Source: a virus
IMG/VR virus record: IMGVR_UViG_3300010397_000009
Coordinates: 1-62,673 of that record
Length of the DNA: 62,673 nucleotides
Direction: 5' to 3' (one strand)
Shown piece by piece: positions 24,505 to 33,023 of this stretch (position 1 is its first letter; each line of letters starts with the position of its first letter). The translations under genes and the position numbers were made by a program. A model generated the notes under the pieces. The model was not told where the DNA came from and did no database searches. It saw only the letters and a program-made list of their open reading frames with translations.

Positions 24505-26677
24505 TGTAAACCAAACCCTTTCCAACTGGTGTCTTTGTAATGAGTCCACGTTGCTCCAGAGTTACGAACACTGCCTCAGCTTCGCGCGCCGAGAGATGGT
24601 AGTTGCGCATCAGCAGTGAACGAGAAACACCTGGGTGCTTCCTGATGTGCGTTAGGATCGTATCGATCTGATGTTCCGCTGCGGACTGGCCGATGCCGTT
24701 CACCACATCGATAGCGTATTCCAACCAACCTTCTGCGTACTTGATCCCCAACAAGATGTCGTCTACGTCGATCTCGACTTCACCATCTGGGTCGCGTTGC
24801 TCACTTGCTGCAAGAAGGATCACTGCCTTCAACATTGACTTGGAAAGTCGGTCGTATAAAGGCGTCATCAGATCAGCCCTGTTACCTGCTAGGGCAAGCT
24901 TCTGTGTATCCTTCTCAAACTTGTTGTACCGTTTCCATGCTTCAGGTGTTAGATGCGCCTCCCATTTCGTCTGCATAGGTATCTTAGCACCCTGCGGAGT
25001 AACGACGATCGACATTTGGTTGTAGAAGTCGTGCATGTCGATGAGGTACTGTTTGAGTCGATCACGTTCTCTTGTATCAAGGTTAGTCGGGGGTCCAAGT
25101 GGTCGAACTTTTGCAAGGTCCGATTCAGCCGTGAGGAAAAGGAACCGAGGGATGAATCCAGAAGAGACGTGGTCAAGCTTAAGAAGTTGCTGCACTCGAG
25201 TCTTAATGCCTCCTGCAAACAGGATAAGGTTGGGGTCTCGCACTTCGATAGTTTCTTTGCGTAGCATTCGCTTTTGCAATTTGCCATCGTAGAGCTTGGT
25301 GAGGACCTCCGCCATACCCGCATAATAGTCCTTCTTGGTAATCTGCTCGATCAGACCACTGAACTCATCTCGTAGGAAGATCGATGGCTTGCCTGGACGT
25401 GTCGATAGTCCCTGCATCAAACCTTCGATCGATCCATCTGTTGCCATGATGCTATCGGAATCCACTTCAGCCAACAAGTCCATTGCAATATCCATCGCGG
25501 TTGATTTACGTGTCAACGTCGTATCGGCTAGGATCATGAACCAGATGTTAGGCTTAATGTTTCCGAACGATGTTGGGAGGAAAACGTTTCCACTTAGTAG
25601 TGCACTGAGAATGATGAATGCGCCGCCTTGATGATACTGTGTTGCTGCATCACCTAACGAACTTGCCCAGTCAATGTACTCTTCTACGAATGTACGCTTC
25701 TCTGTTACTCGTGCGCGCTCTTCATCTGTAAGAAGCTGTGTATCCTCCAGGGGAACAACGATCTGAACCTTTCTTACGTTTTCAAGATGCCTTCCATAAG
25801 CTCTGCAAACGTCCTGCCACACATGGTCGTTCCCTAGTCCATTACGTCTGAACTTGTTACAAGCTGCATCGCGAACAACTACGTATACGTCTTCCTTATC
25901 CATTCCTGCTTCGTAGCAATCCATCTCAAGTGCAAAGAGCACCTTTGACCAATCACCTATTGGCATCTTCTCGAACGCGGTCCAGGTACTTTCCTTCAGC
26001 TTGAGGCGGAAGACCTCCATAGCTTCTCTACCCGTACCGTATCGAGTCCTATCTGGCATCGGGATCTTTTCGTAGTCCGTAAGGCTAACCTCGGGGAATA
26101 CGGAAAGCTCTTCGACGGAGTATGCCAACCCCGGGGACCCCAACAGCTCAACCACCACACGCCCGGTTTCATTTGCAAGGTGTGTGTACTTGTGGTTCGT
26201 AGTCCCAGGGACGCGAAGCAACTGTGTCAGGTCCCAACCTGATCGGTCGGCGCCCTCGTCTGCGTAGTGATACGCAATTCGTTTGCTGATGTCCATCGCT
26301 GTGCGAGGGTCTGTTCCACCCTCTACCAACCAAAGGGCCTGATACCGACCAGGCGACGATTCTACTAACAGCGACGGTTGAATTTCTAGGTTGTCTGGAC
26401 TACATTCATCCAGGTCCGCCCACACCGAAGGACAGATTGCAACGTTGTCCTTCCTGATTTCTCTTGACTTGAATATCTGGGGGCAGTAGTACACATCCTG
26501 CTCGCTGTTCTGCAGGCCTTCCATGTAGCGGACGAAGTCCTCCATTTGCCGAGGTAGTTCGAACCACATGTGCGACATACTGTCCTTAGCATCTGTGTTA
26601 CGCTGCAGTCGAGCTACGACAACCCAACCTGCATTGTTTCCATATGCTAGGCGAAAAAAAGTGTTAAGTGATACCAT
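24491..26677 (-). CDS. Primase-helicase
   Basis: 728 aa. The N-terminal ~290 residues look like a RepB/AEP-type primase: WADLDECSPDN with acidic metal ligands, LLVESSPGRYQALWLVEG, and LLRVPGTTNHK. Middle residues about 330-620 form a DUF3987-like helicase with a P-loop variant LADTTLTRKST (about residue 385) and an acidic IFLRDEFSGL strand. The end (about 665-728) is a winged helix. It should prime and unwind phage DNA. Confidence 0.82.
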   Translation of the reverse strand: MVSLNTFFRLAYGNNAGWVVVARLQRNTDAKDSMSHMWFELPRQMEDFVRYMEGLQNSEQDVYYCPQIFKSREIRKDNVAICPSVWADLDECSPDNLEIQPSLLVESSPGRYQALWLVEGGTDPRTAMDISKRIAYHYADEGADRSGWDLTQLLRVPGTTNHKYTHLANETGRVVVELLGSPGLAYSVEELSVFPEVSLTDYEKIPMPDRTRYGTGREAMEVFRLKLKESTWTAFEKMPIGDWSKVLFALEMDCYEAGMDKEDVYVVVRDAACNKFRRNGLGNDHVWQDVCRAYGRHLENVRKVQIVVPLEDTQLLTDEERARVTEKRTFVEEYIDWASSLGDAATQYHQGGAFIILSALLSGNVFLPTSFGNIKPNIWFMILADTTLTRKSTAMDIAMDLLAEVDSDSIMATDGSIEGLMQGLSTRPGKPSIFLRDEFSGLIEQITKKDYYAGMAEVLTKLYDGKLQKRMLRKETIEVRDPNLILFAGGIKTRVQQLLKLDHVSSGFIPRFLFLTAESDLAKVRPLGPPTNLDTRERDRLKQYLIDMHDFYNQMSIVVTPQGAKIPMQTKWEAHLTPEAWKRYNKFEKDTQKLALAGNRADLMTPLYDRLSKSMLKAVILLAASEQRDPDGEVEIDVDDILLGIKYAEGWLEYAIDVVNGIGQSAAEHQIDTILTHIRKHPGVSRSLLMRNYHLSAREAEAVFVTLEQRGLITKTPVGKGLVYNALA

Positions 26678-26713
26678 CTCACCTCCTTCACGGCCTAAAG
26701 GGGGAATAGAGAA

Positions 26714-26754
26714 GTGGAACGCCTCCGAAGGGGTTAAGTACGGAGGCGTTCCAC
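26714..26754 (-). terminator. 14-bp perfect hairpin between recombination and primase genes
   Basis: GTGGAACGCCTCCG (26714-26727) pairs perfectly with CGGAGGCGTTCCAC (26741-26754). On the - strand it follows the ssDNA-binding gene and is followed by TTCTCTATTCCCCCTTT, with no clean U-run. Likely a terminator or RNA-processing stem that lowers primase expression relative to the abundant ssDNA-binding protein. Confidence 0.65.
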
Positions 26755-26766
26755 CCGTACTACATG

Positions 26767-27321
26767 TTACGGCTCGAGCGAGCTAGCCTGGGAGACGATG
26801 CCACCCCGGCCACCACCCTTTGCCGGCCAGTAGCCCTTGACGACGGAACGGGCGTCGTAGTCCTTGCCCGTTTCCTTGTCGTGGCGTGCCGGCTGGATGC
26901 GAACGTTGATGCCGACAGGCTGGCCGATGATCTCTTCGAGCTGCGGCACACGGACCGAGCCCGCGTTGATGTCATAGCCGAGAGCCTTCATCAGGCCGCT
27001 CAGGGAGTACAGTGCGCCCTCGAACAACATGATGTTGTCGAAGATGCTTGCGCCAGCCTGCGGCTGACCTTCCTGAACCTTGAGGCGGAGCTTCCAGTAC
27101 GGCTTGCCCTTGTTCTTTGCGGACTGCGAGAACGCGACCTCGCCCGAGAAGATGGTGGCGAGATACCGGCCAGGCTTCAGCTCCTCGAAAGAAGCTTCCG
27201 CTTCCTGCTGGCTGAAGTTGACCCGAAGGTCGCCGAGGTCGACACCGCCAGTGTCAACATCCTCGTCGGCAGCCCAGGTCTCGCCCTCGGGCATGAGGTC
27301 GGTTTCGGTCACGTCGGTCAC
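26767..27321 (-). CDS. DUF669-like single-stranded DNA-binding protein
   Basis: 184 aa. Acidic N-terminus, then a core ELKPGRYLATIFSGEVAFSQSAKNKGKPYWKLRLKV (shown by positions about 46-82) that matches phage DUF669/OB-type SSB-like proteins, ending in a Gly-rich basic tail. It follows the Sak4 ATPase with a 4-base overlap, the usual recombinase partner arrangement. Confidence 0.72.
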   Translation of the reverse strand: MTDVTETDLMPEGETWAADEDVDTGGVDLGDLRVNFSQQEAEASFEELKPGRYLATIFSGEVAFSQSAKNKGKPYWKLRLKVQEGQPQAGASIFDNIMLFEGALYSLSGLMKALGYDINAGSVRVPQLEEIIGQPVGINVRIQPARHDKETGKDYDARSVVKGYWPAKGGGRGGIVSQASSLEP

Positions 27322-28106
27322 AGTGAATCTCCGATCATCTTAGTGTACAACTGTTCCATGGTGGGGTCAACTACGATGCGAGGCAGTCTGTCAGTTCGAT
27401 CCTTGGCCGTGATCCTGTCAGTAGCTGCAGTCATCAAAAGGCGATGTTCTTCCTTGATCTTGTTTCCCGCGTCGTCCTCCTTTTCAATATCCTTGACATA
27501 CATGTAGGCAACCACGTCGAAGAACCCCGCGATCTGCTTCTTGAGCTTCCCCGGCAGATCGGGAGCCTTCTTGATGATGCCTGTCTTATCATCCTTGTCA
27601 TCCGCGAGGTGGCAAGTCATGATAAAGCTTAGTGGCAGATCGCGGAAGCCTCGAACAAGGCGACGCACCTGCTCTGATGTGATGCCCCACTCACGAACGC
27701 TGGGCACCTCTGGATCACGTTCTGCATCCTTGGCGATCACCTTCTCCATGATACCTGACATGGAGTACTTCTGTGCCTCTGTAGCCGTGTCCAGAACGAG
27801 GGTGTTGAAGCCGTGATCTGGATTCGAGAAGAGGTCAGTGTAGACGCTGATCAGATCGGTCCAGGTCGTAACGCGGATCCGTTGAACGTTGGGGTACACT
27901 TCCTTTGCAGAAAGGGCACCGCCGTCCACGTCGAGGATAAGCACGTCACGCATTGCTGGGACCTGGTCAGCAGATGCCGCCAACCGAGTCTTACCAACAC
28001 CGGGGTCACCGTAGATGAGCATGTTCAGATGAGGGGCGAGATCGGCAACCTTGGTGATCTTCAGCCCGCCAATGGAAGTGGGGGTCAACCGGGCGGGAGC
28101 AGTCAT
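27318..28106 (-). CDS. Sak4-type RecA-like ATPase
   Basis: 262 aa. Walker A GDPGVGKT (residues about 33-40), strand VLILDVDGG, and Walker B TLVLDTATEAQ near residue 103. This compact RecA-core size is typical of Sak4 single-strand annealing/recombination proteins (AAA_24). Flanked by the ssDNA-binding protein and the nuclease below, it forms a recombination module. Confidence 0.82.
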   Translation of the reverse strand: MTAPARLTPTSIGGLKITKVADLAPHLNMLIYGDPGVGKTRLAASADQVPAMRDVLILDVDGGALSAKEVYPNVQRIRVTTWTDLISVYTDLFSNPDHGFNTLVLDTATEAQKYSMSGIMEKVIAKDAERDPEVPSVREWGITSEQVRRLVRGFRDLPLSFIMTCHLADDKDDKTGIIKKAPDLPGKLKKQIAGFFDVVAYMYVKDIEKEDDAGNKIKEEHRLLMTAATDRITAKDRTDRLPRIVVDPTMEQLYTKMIGDSL

Positions 28107-28363
28107 TTGCGCAGGTCCTCCAGATCCAGAATCTTACGGCGCTCGATATCAATGTTCATAACTTCGGTCACATAGAAGTGCGGACAATCAAACGGCTCTG
28201 ACTGCTCGTAAGCCGCTTGGATAAGCTCCTCAGGCTGGATCTCCTCGTCTTCGAGTTGCGCCTGGGTGATCTCAGCAGGCGAACCGTTTTCGGGATTCCA
28301 GGCCTGTGTGTCGGTCTCATCGACCTCTTGGTACGTGACTATGACGATCTTAAGCATTTGCAT
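28103..28363 (-). CDS. Small acidic protein in the recombination operon
   Basis: 86 aa, acidic, overlaps Sak4 by ATGA. Central EITQAQLEDEEIQPEELIQAAYE helix, then a β strand with FDCPHFYVTEVM. Unknown function, perhaps an accessory of nuclease or Sak4. Confidence 0.65.
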   Translation of the reverse strand: MQMLKIVIVTYQEVDETDTQAWNPENGSPAEITQAQLEDEEIQPEELIQAAYEQSEPFDCPHFYVTEVMNIDIERRKILDLEDLRK

Positions 28364-28364
28364 T

Positions 28365-29714
28365 CTAGCCTACCGAGGGTTTGTCAGTGGACGGGAGGGC
28401 AGTTTCATAGTAGAGTTTTGTTCGCTTCTCAAACAGAGAATCGAGCGTGAACTGTACATCTTCGCCTCGGTTCATACCAAGGCATGGTTCCCTGAACGCA
28501 CAAGTCGAACAAGAGAACCGACCGGGGTTGGGATACACCCGGAGATTAGGATCCGTCAGGTCAAGAGCTTCCAGCGCAAGCGTTTGTCCCGCTTGGATCA
28601 ACTCTTCTTGCGACCGGTGGATGATATGCCTCTTGTAGCTGGTTGATCCCTCCTCTTTAAGGTACTGGAGGAATTCGTCGTACCCACCTTCGGCAAACAT
28701 ACCGGGGTCATTTTCTTCTACGACCTTCTTGTAGGTCTCGTAGTCGAACCCAGCTGACTTGCTCGTGCTGAACAACAAGCCCTTCCGACGATGCTTCATC
28801 GGCTCAGGCTCAATGACCATTACCTTCTTGATCTCGTGGTAGATGAACCCAGCAACATCGATGCCGAGCAACCAGAGAGCGTAACAGTATGAAGTGATCT
28901 GATCATCGAGATAAAGGTAGTCGTCAGCTGCACCTGGATCACCGGTTGAAAGCCGAGCTGCTGTCTTCCAGTCCACGATCCAGTAACGACCATGACGATC
29001 TTGGAAGATGGCGTCGATGCGACCGCCTAGGGTTACTGGAAGACCCTGCCACACCTCTTCACGGTAATGTGCCTCTTCATTGATCGAAGGGTTCTCCGCG
29101 TGAATACGTTTCCAGTTAACTTCTTGCCACGTATCATGATGCTTAATGCCCTCTGCTGATGCCTTCCACTTAGACCAGCAGCGGTGGCACTTACACCAGA
29201 TGACGGTAGCTGAACTGTCAAAAGGCCCATTCGGGGCTCGAAGGACGATCGGGACCTCGAACGACGTCTCGACTCCGACAGGACGATACTCTGCGTCGAT
29301 CTCGTACGAGACCTTGAACATGTTCTGCAGCATGGCTTGACCAAGCTCGACGCGCTCGTTGTAGTCGGCCTCAACTTCGGGATTCATTTCCTCGAACTCG
29401 TTGATGCCTTGAGCACGGATCTTAGCCAGGTACTCCTTCTTCTGCCGTTCACACTCAAGCATGAACACACGAAGAGTTTCCAGCTCGCGGCTTGCGTCGT
29501 CAACACCCCATGCATTCGGATCGAACCAATGTTCCATCGCCTTGTGAAAAGCGATACCGAACTCGAGAGGCTTAGCCGTTACTGTTGGGTAGTACAGGTC
29601 TCGATAGATCCAAGCCCAACGTCGACGACAACCACGAAAGCTTTTACGTTCCGATACGTGAATACTGTGTACAAGGTCTGCTTCGATATACTGATCAACA
29701 GTACTAAGAATCAT
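28365..29714 (-). CDS. RecB/Cas4-like PD-(D/E)XK nuclease
   Basis: 449 aa from the ATG at 29714 (GGGAAG upstream); a GTG two codons earlier is possible. Motifs: SFRGCRRRWAW near the start, GIAFHKAMEHW, the catalytic GGRIDAIF...YWIVDWKTA (D-x12-DxK), DQITSYCYAL, and a C-terminal Cys set CSTCAFREPC that with the early Cys could bind Fe-S as in AddB/Cas4 nucleases. It has its own promoter. Role: end resection in recombination or replication. Confidence 0.85.
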   Translation of the reverse strand: MILSTVDQYIEADLVHSIHVSERKSFRGCRRRWAWIYRDLYYPTVTAKPLEFGIAFHKAMEHWFDPNAWGVDDASRELETLRVFMLECERQKKEYLAKIRAQGINEFEEMNPEVEADYNERVELGQAMLQNMFKVSYEIDAEYRPVGVETSFEVPIVLRAPNGPFDSSATVIWCKCHRCWSKWKASAEGIKHHDTWQEVNWKRIHAENPSINEEAHYREEVWQGLPVTLGGRIDAIFQDRHGRYWIVDWKTAARLSTGDPGAADDYLYLDDQITSYCYALWLLGIDVAGFIYHEIKKVMVIEPEPMKHRRKGLLFSTSKSAGFDYETYKKVVEENDPGMFAEGGYDEFLQYLKEEGSTSYKRHIIHRSQEELIQAGQTLALEALDLTDPNLRVYPNPGRFSCSTCAFREPCLGMNRGEDVQFTLDSLFEKRTKLYYETALPSTDKPSVG

Positions 29715-29754
29715 GTGCACTTCCCGTTATTCTATTATGGCGGCAATTACTTCT

Positions 29755-29816
29755 ATTATACTCTTAGCCACTTAGTAAGACAAGCTGGCAATTTTAGTTT
29801 CAGTTGGGTCAATTTT
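29755..29816 (-). promoter_or_regulatory. Promoter for the recombination operon, with upstream AAATTG boxes
   Basis: -10 TATAAT (29760-29755), 17-bp spacer, -35 TTGTCT (29783-29778), then exactly 3 bp to AAATTGCC (29794-29787), and a second copy AAAATTGACC (29816-29807) 21 bp further up. The start codon of the nuclease follows about 40 bases downstream. Confidence 0.8.
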
Positions 29817-29842
29817 AGTAACCTAGAAACGGGCAAACAGCT

Positions 29843-29883
29843 GCGCGGGCCCTGTGGTTCCCTTAGGAAGACAGGGTCCGCGC
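29843..29883 (-). terminator. Terminator-like hairpin after the BldC-like gene
   Basis: 13-bp stem with one mismatch (GCGCGGGCCCTGT at 29843-29855, ACAGGGTCCGCGC at 29871-29883) right after the BldC-like stop. No strong U-run. It separates the accessory operon from the recombination promoter. Confidence 0.65.
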
Positions 29884-29888
29884 TACTG

Positions 29889-30110
29889 TCAAACCGTTTC
29901 GGGAGTGTCTGGTCCTAGAAGGGCGAAGACGTCCGACATGTAGAAGCGTCGGTGCCCACCTGGGGTCAGAATCGACTTAAGCTTACCTGCAGTCGCCCAC
30001 CGACTGACGGTCTTCGGGTCGACACGGAACAGTGCAGCCACTTCACCCGGTGTTAGTAGACGATCGGGTTGCATGAGTGCCACACGCTCACTTGCCGTAA
30101 GTGTGCTCAT
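29889..30110 (-). CDS. BldC-like MerR-family DNA-binding protein
   Basis: 73 aa, the size of Streptomyces BldC. The core LLTPGEVAALFRVDPKTVSRWATAGKLKSILTPGGHRRF (residues about 18-56) is a winged helix that reads almost like BldC itself (TPAEV-FRVDPKTV-RWAKAGKL-SI-T-GGHRR). BldC binds direct repeats cooperatively and controls development in Streptomyces. A phage copy could also act as an excisionase-like or early-gene regulator. No integrase is present, which makes the regulator reading more likely. Confidence 0.85.
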   Translation of the reverse strand: MSTLTASERVALMQPDRLLTPGEVAALFRVDPKTVSRWATAGKLKSILTPGGHRRFYMSDVFALLGPDTPETV

Positions 30111-30123
30111 TAGTTCCTCACAA

Positions 30124-30519
30124 CTATCGGGTAATGTTCAAATTGGGGTGCTTCGCTAGCCATTCCACGTGTTCCTGAGTTGAGATGTAAACGAATGTAC
30201 GCAAGTCGCGTGGATGCTTTGCCACGTCAAGAAGGTTGTTCGGCATCTGCTGACGGCCAGGAGCCGGCTTGTTACAGCAAGTGTTGACCCACCAACCCAG
30301 CTTTGCGCCTCGAGCAGGTGCTTTTGGGTTAGCACATGTGCAGAATGAAGTCGGGTATGCGTACAAACCCATCACGTCTGCTTTGAGCTCGACCATATGG
30401 TACTCGCCGGTCTCAGGATCAGTTGCAGCGAAGACGGTCTTGCCATCGATGATTGACTGAATGTACTGCTCAGCCTGCTTGTCATCCGGAATGGCTAGCA
30501 GGACGTATCGTGCTCCCAT
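30124..30519 (-). CDS. Unknown protein with Cys-rich centre
   Basis: 131 aa. α/β N-terminus (YVLLAIPDDKQAEQYIQ), central FCTCANPKAPARGAK and NTCCNK Cys sites, and an α/β C-terminus (FVYISTQEHVEWLAKHP). Possible zinc site. Its start overlaps the upstream gene by 38 bases. Confidence 0.65.
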   Translation of the reverse strand: MGARYVLLAIPDDKQAEQYIQSIIDGKTVFAATDPETGEYHMVELKADVMGLYAYPTSFCTCANPKAPARGAKLGWWVNTCCNKPAPGRQQMPNNLLDVAKHPRDLRTFVYISTQEHVEWLAKHPNLNITR

Positions 30520-30709
30520 TGTTTCCCTCCATCCATGGATACCAACCGTCTGCTGTTTCGTATACGTCTAAGCGTTCGTAAGTCGCATTAGGCTTATCAG
30601 CGGTCATATTAATGACCTCTTCGGGGTCACGCGACTCACACCACATAGTGCCATCTTCAAGCAGCGATCGATAGTAAGATCGAACTAACTTAAACTTAGA
30701 CTCTGTCAT
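30482..30709 (-). CDS. Small basic/aromatic protein
   Basis: 75 aa with ATGA overlap to the 43-residue TM protein upstream. N-terminal KFKLVRSYYRSLL helix, then DPEEVINM and a Trp-rich stretch (GWYPWMEG). Unknown. Confidence 0.6.
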   Translation of the reverse strand: MTESKFKLVRSYYRSLLEDGTMWCESRDPEEVINMTADKPNATYERLDVYETADGWYPWMEGNNGSTIRPASHSG

Positions 30710-30837
30710 CCCACCTCCTTATCGATGTGAATGTTATTGACGGTGTGCCCTGTTCTCGACAAACGATAAACTACTACGGCAGCTCCAACGAGGACAACAG
30801 ATGCGGGCAAGAGCCACTTCATGAATCGACGTGTCAT
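30706..30837 (-). CDS. 43-aa single-TM microprotein
   Basis: Starts ATG at 30837 (overlaps the upstream TGA) and stops in the ATGA overlap at 30706-30709. N-terminal MTRRFMKWLL, TM helix about residues 8-25 (ASVVLVGAAVVVY), then a short outer tail. Both overlaps and a plausible membrane topology support it as real. Unknown function. Confidence 0.7.
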   Translation of the reverse strand: MTRRFMKWLLPASVVLVGAAVVVYRLSRTGHTVNNIHIDKEVG

Positions 30838-31265
30838 GCTGTCACGTCCGCTTGTGCGACCTCAATGAAGACACCGTTGTCTATGGTGTAGTATTCGTGC
30901 TGCGTACCGACACATGTGGCATGGGGACTATGTGACTTGCCTTCCGATACGTTGTAACGAGTGTGGTGGTGAATCACACTCTCTTCGTGTGCGCCGCGAA
31001 AGGAGCCAGTGCCATTAAGACGCTGCTGTGCTTCCTCGCGTATCTTCGAAAGGTCGAGTTCCTTCGGATTGCCGTAGTAGTAGTGGTGCATTCCCCAGCC
31101 TTTCCCACGATTGGGATCGTACACGATCCGTTGAATTGTGCGTACGCTTACTTCATGCCACGCGGCAAGTTGTTCCACGACTTCTTGTGCCGTAAGCTTG
31201 CCACGTCTTTTGAACCTATACCTGATCTGTGCTGCTTGGTGTCGGTCAAGGAGCCTGTACGTCAT
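30834..31265 (-). CDS. Helix-turn-helix protein
   Basis: 143 aa from the ATG at 31265. HTH near residues 10-48 (IRYRFKRRGKLTAQEVVEQLA, then VSVRTIQRIVYD), with a basic, His- and Tyr-rich C-terminus (GMHHYYYGN). Likely a DNA-binding regulator; an earlier start inside the PIG-L gene is unlikely. Confidence 0.65.
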   Translation of the reverse strand: MTYRLLDRHQAAQIRYRFKRRGKLTAQEVVEQLAAWHEVSVRTIQRIVYDPNRGKGWGMHHYYYGNPKELDLSKIREEAQQRLNGTGSFRGAHEESVIHHHTRYNVSEGKSHSPHATCVGTQHEYYTIDNGVFIEVAQADVTA

Positions 31266-31302
31266 CAGATCACCACACCGCCTTGGACGGGTATTACTTG
31301 CG

Positions 31303-32127
31303 CTAGCTGTGATATAGCCCGTGCGGGTCTGAGAAGAGCGCAGTGAACGCTTCTGGTACCGAGTGTCCGCCAACAGCGAACATCCCCTGCACTGGTGCCC
31401 ATGCTTCGTACGCACGTCCTGCCATTACGACCCGAGCGGCATCCGCACCAATTGCGTTGACGCGTGCGACCGTAAGTCCAATGAACGACGATCCGTGGAG
31501 CTCCCACAGGATGAAGTACCGGCTCGAGCGCAACCACGTTGGTGCATCCACTGCGATGTTGTGCAGAGCGTTCCCGATCGCGAGATGATCGGGGTGATCC
31601 TCCGCGACGGTCTTGTACGTGTGCCCCTTCAGGTCGATCTGTCCACCGTATTGGTTCACGATCGTTTGAGCGTAGTTTTCCACTGCCGTTTGAACGCTAG
31701 TTGTGTCCACGCCACCATCTGGCAGTGACAAGTAGATGAACTCATCTACCTGCAGTGTCCGCATGGCGGTCTCGAACTCGCGGCGTCGAGCAGCCTTGAT
31801 GTCGTCTTGTGTTAGCGGTGCATAGTCCTCTGCGGTTGGGTTGTGCGTGTAGCCCGCCCAACTGGACGTTCCACTACCGTTCAGTAGATCCCGTACACCC
31901 GTAGCCTCGCCGTCAGTAACCATGATGACGAAGACCTTCTTGCCGGAGGCCTTCTCCGCAGCGATCGCTGCACCGCCACCGAGCGTATCGTCATCTGGAT
32001 GTGCCCAGACGAACAGCGAGTGGAACACTGTTGTCGTAGTGGTAGTGGTTGTTTTCGGTTTCGGTGATGGTAGTACCGCAGCAGTAGTCGCAGCAACACC
32101 CCCGATTAGCACTGTACGCCGATCCAT
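31303..32127 (-). CDS. Secreted PIG-L (LmbE-like) deacetylase with Tat signal
   Basis: 274 aa. N-terminal RRTVLIGGVAATTAAVLP is a twin-arginine-type signal peptide, followed by a run of Thr (residues about 26-33). Catalytic motif AHPDDDTLGGGA (residues about 42-53) with the HPDD zinc site, MVTDGEATG, and DHPDHLAIG. PIG-L enzymes remove acetyl from N-acetylglucosamine conjugates. Being exported, it could alter host surface sugars, either to aid exit or to block other phages. Predicted from motifs. Confidence 0.82.
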   Translation of the reverse strand: MDRRTVLIGGVAATTAAVLPSPKPKTTTTTTTTVFHSLFVWAHPDDDTLGGGAAIAAEKASGKKVFVIMVTDGEATGVRDLLNGSGTSSWAGYTHNPTAEDYAPLTQDDIKAARRREFETAMRTLQVDEFIYLSLPDGGVDTTSVQTAVENYAQTIVNQYGGQIDLKGHTYKTVAEDHPDHLAIGNALHNIAVDAPTWLRSSRYFILWELHGSSFIGLTVARVNAIGADAARVVMAGRAYEAWAPVQGMFAVGGHSVPEAFTALFSDPHGLYHS

Positions 32128-32174
32128 GTTATGCTTCTCTCGTTGTTTGTACGTTTGGCTCGCTCGATTGTCAT

Positions 32175-32375
32175 TTACTCTTCCTCCGCAGTTTTGATCT
32201 GACCCGTCAGCATGAGCATCATGTTTGTGTTGGTCAGGGTGAGCGCTTCGTCTGGACTGAATCCAGCTTCCTTGAACTCTCCAAACAGATCAAAGAGTAG
32301 TCCGGCAAAAACCCTTATCGGAGTGCCTTGCATGGCGCCCTCAATAAGGGCTCTTGCCTTGTCGTCGTCATTCAA
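32175..32375 (-). CDS. Small helical protein
   Basis: 66 aa, TTG start, overlapping the zinc protein upstream by 8 bases. Acidic-basic helix, central LFDLFGEFKEAGFSPDEALTL. Unknown. Confidence 0.55.
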   Translation of the reverse strand: MNDDDKARALIEGAMQGTPIRVFAGLLFDLFGEFKEAGFSPDEALTLTNTNMMLMLTGQIKTAEEE

Positions 32376-32520
32376 TTTCGTGCCCTTCGTCGACTGCGCA
32401 TTCGCCGCACAGCATCATCCAACCTGTCCAGTAGGCGTTGTCGCCGTCTTCAATATCATCAGCACACATACCGCACAGGCGATGCCCAACGATCTCGTGC
32501 CAACCGACTTCAAGGCTCAC
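32368..32520 (-). CDS. 50-aa zinc-knuckle microprotein
   Basis: GTG start at 32520 overlaps the upstream stop (GTGA). Two CxxC pairs (CGMC about residue 16, CGEC about residue 37) with several acidic residues between: a small rubredoxin-like or knuckle fold. Unknown role. Confidence 0.65.
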   Translation of the reverse strand: MSLEVGWHEIVGHRLCGMCADDIEDGDNAYWTGWMMLCGECAVDEGHEIE

Positions 32521-32753
32521 TGACGAATGTCCATCCAAATCTGTAGATACGGAACTAGACTCATGCTGTTTGTTGCTTGGACAGACATTTGCTCCCAGGC
32601 GGCTTCCTCTCCTGGAAAGCTTTGGTGGATCAACGAACTCAATTCATCAAGGCTGATGTCCATGACGTAGTTGCCGTTTGCTTCGTCGATGATGTCCCAG
32701 ATTTTGAATTCGTCATCAGATTCGTTTTCGTTCGGACTGAGCTTGTAAACCAC
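32517..32753 (-). CDS. Small acidic protein
   Basis: 78 aa, GTG start at 32753 within the DUF397 stop (TAGTG). Acidic DEFKIWDIIDEANGNY and a helical DELSSLIHQSF segment. Translated with the DUF397 gene upstream; an interaction with it is possible. Confidence 0.6.
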   Translation of the reverse strand: MVYKLSPNENESDDEFKIWDIIDEANGNYVMDISLDELSSLIHQSFPGEEAAWEQMSVQATNSMSLVPYLQIWMDIRQ

Positions 32754-32944
32754 TACGCATCCTGGAATGAATCGTGGATGATTGCCTGACGGAAGGCTTG
32801 CCACTCGTTTTCGTCGAACTTCAAGATCGGACTCGCATCCCCAAGCTTGGAGTCGCGGATGAGGACCTTGTCTTCCGTCTGTGCCTCTTCGACGCAACCG
32901 TCCGAATTGCAGAACGACGACTTCACGAACACAGGTTCAGTCAT
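32753..32944 (-). CDS. DUF397-family protein 1
   Basis: 63 aa, full DUF397 length. Family residues: VKSSFCNSDGCVEEA, then VLIRDSKLGD and EWQAFRQAI. DUF397 proteins are restricted to actinobacteria and are usually partners of XRE/WhiJ-type regulators. The two Cys of the family are kept. No regulator lies beside this copy; an HTH gene (100 aa) lies at 37.6-37.9 kb near the other two copies. Confidence 0.88.
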   Translation of the reverse strand: MTEPVFVKSSFCNSDGCVEEAQTEDKVLIRDSKLGDASPILKFDENEWQAFRQAIIHDSFQDA

Positions 32945-33023
32945 GGTGCTCCTATCGGGTTAGGGCCGAGTTGCCCGAGTCGCCTACGGTTTGGAGTGCC
33001 GTAGACGAGTGCGCACTACTCGG

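Noticed and set aside
31265-31537. - strand frame within the PIG-L gene
   Set aside because: Overlaps the catalytic protein in another frame; Arg/Gly-rich shadow.
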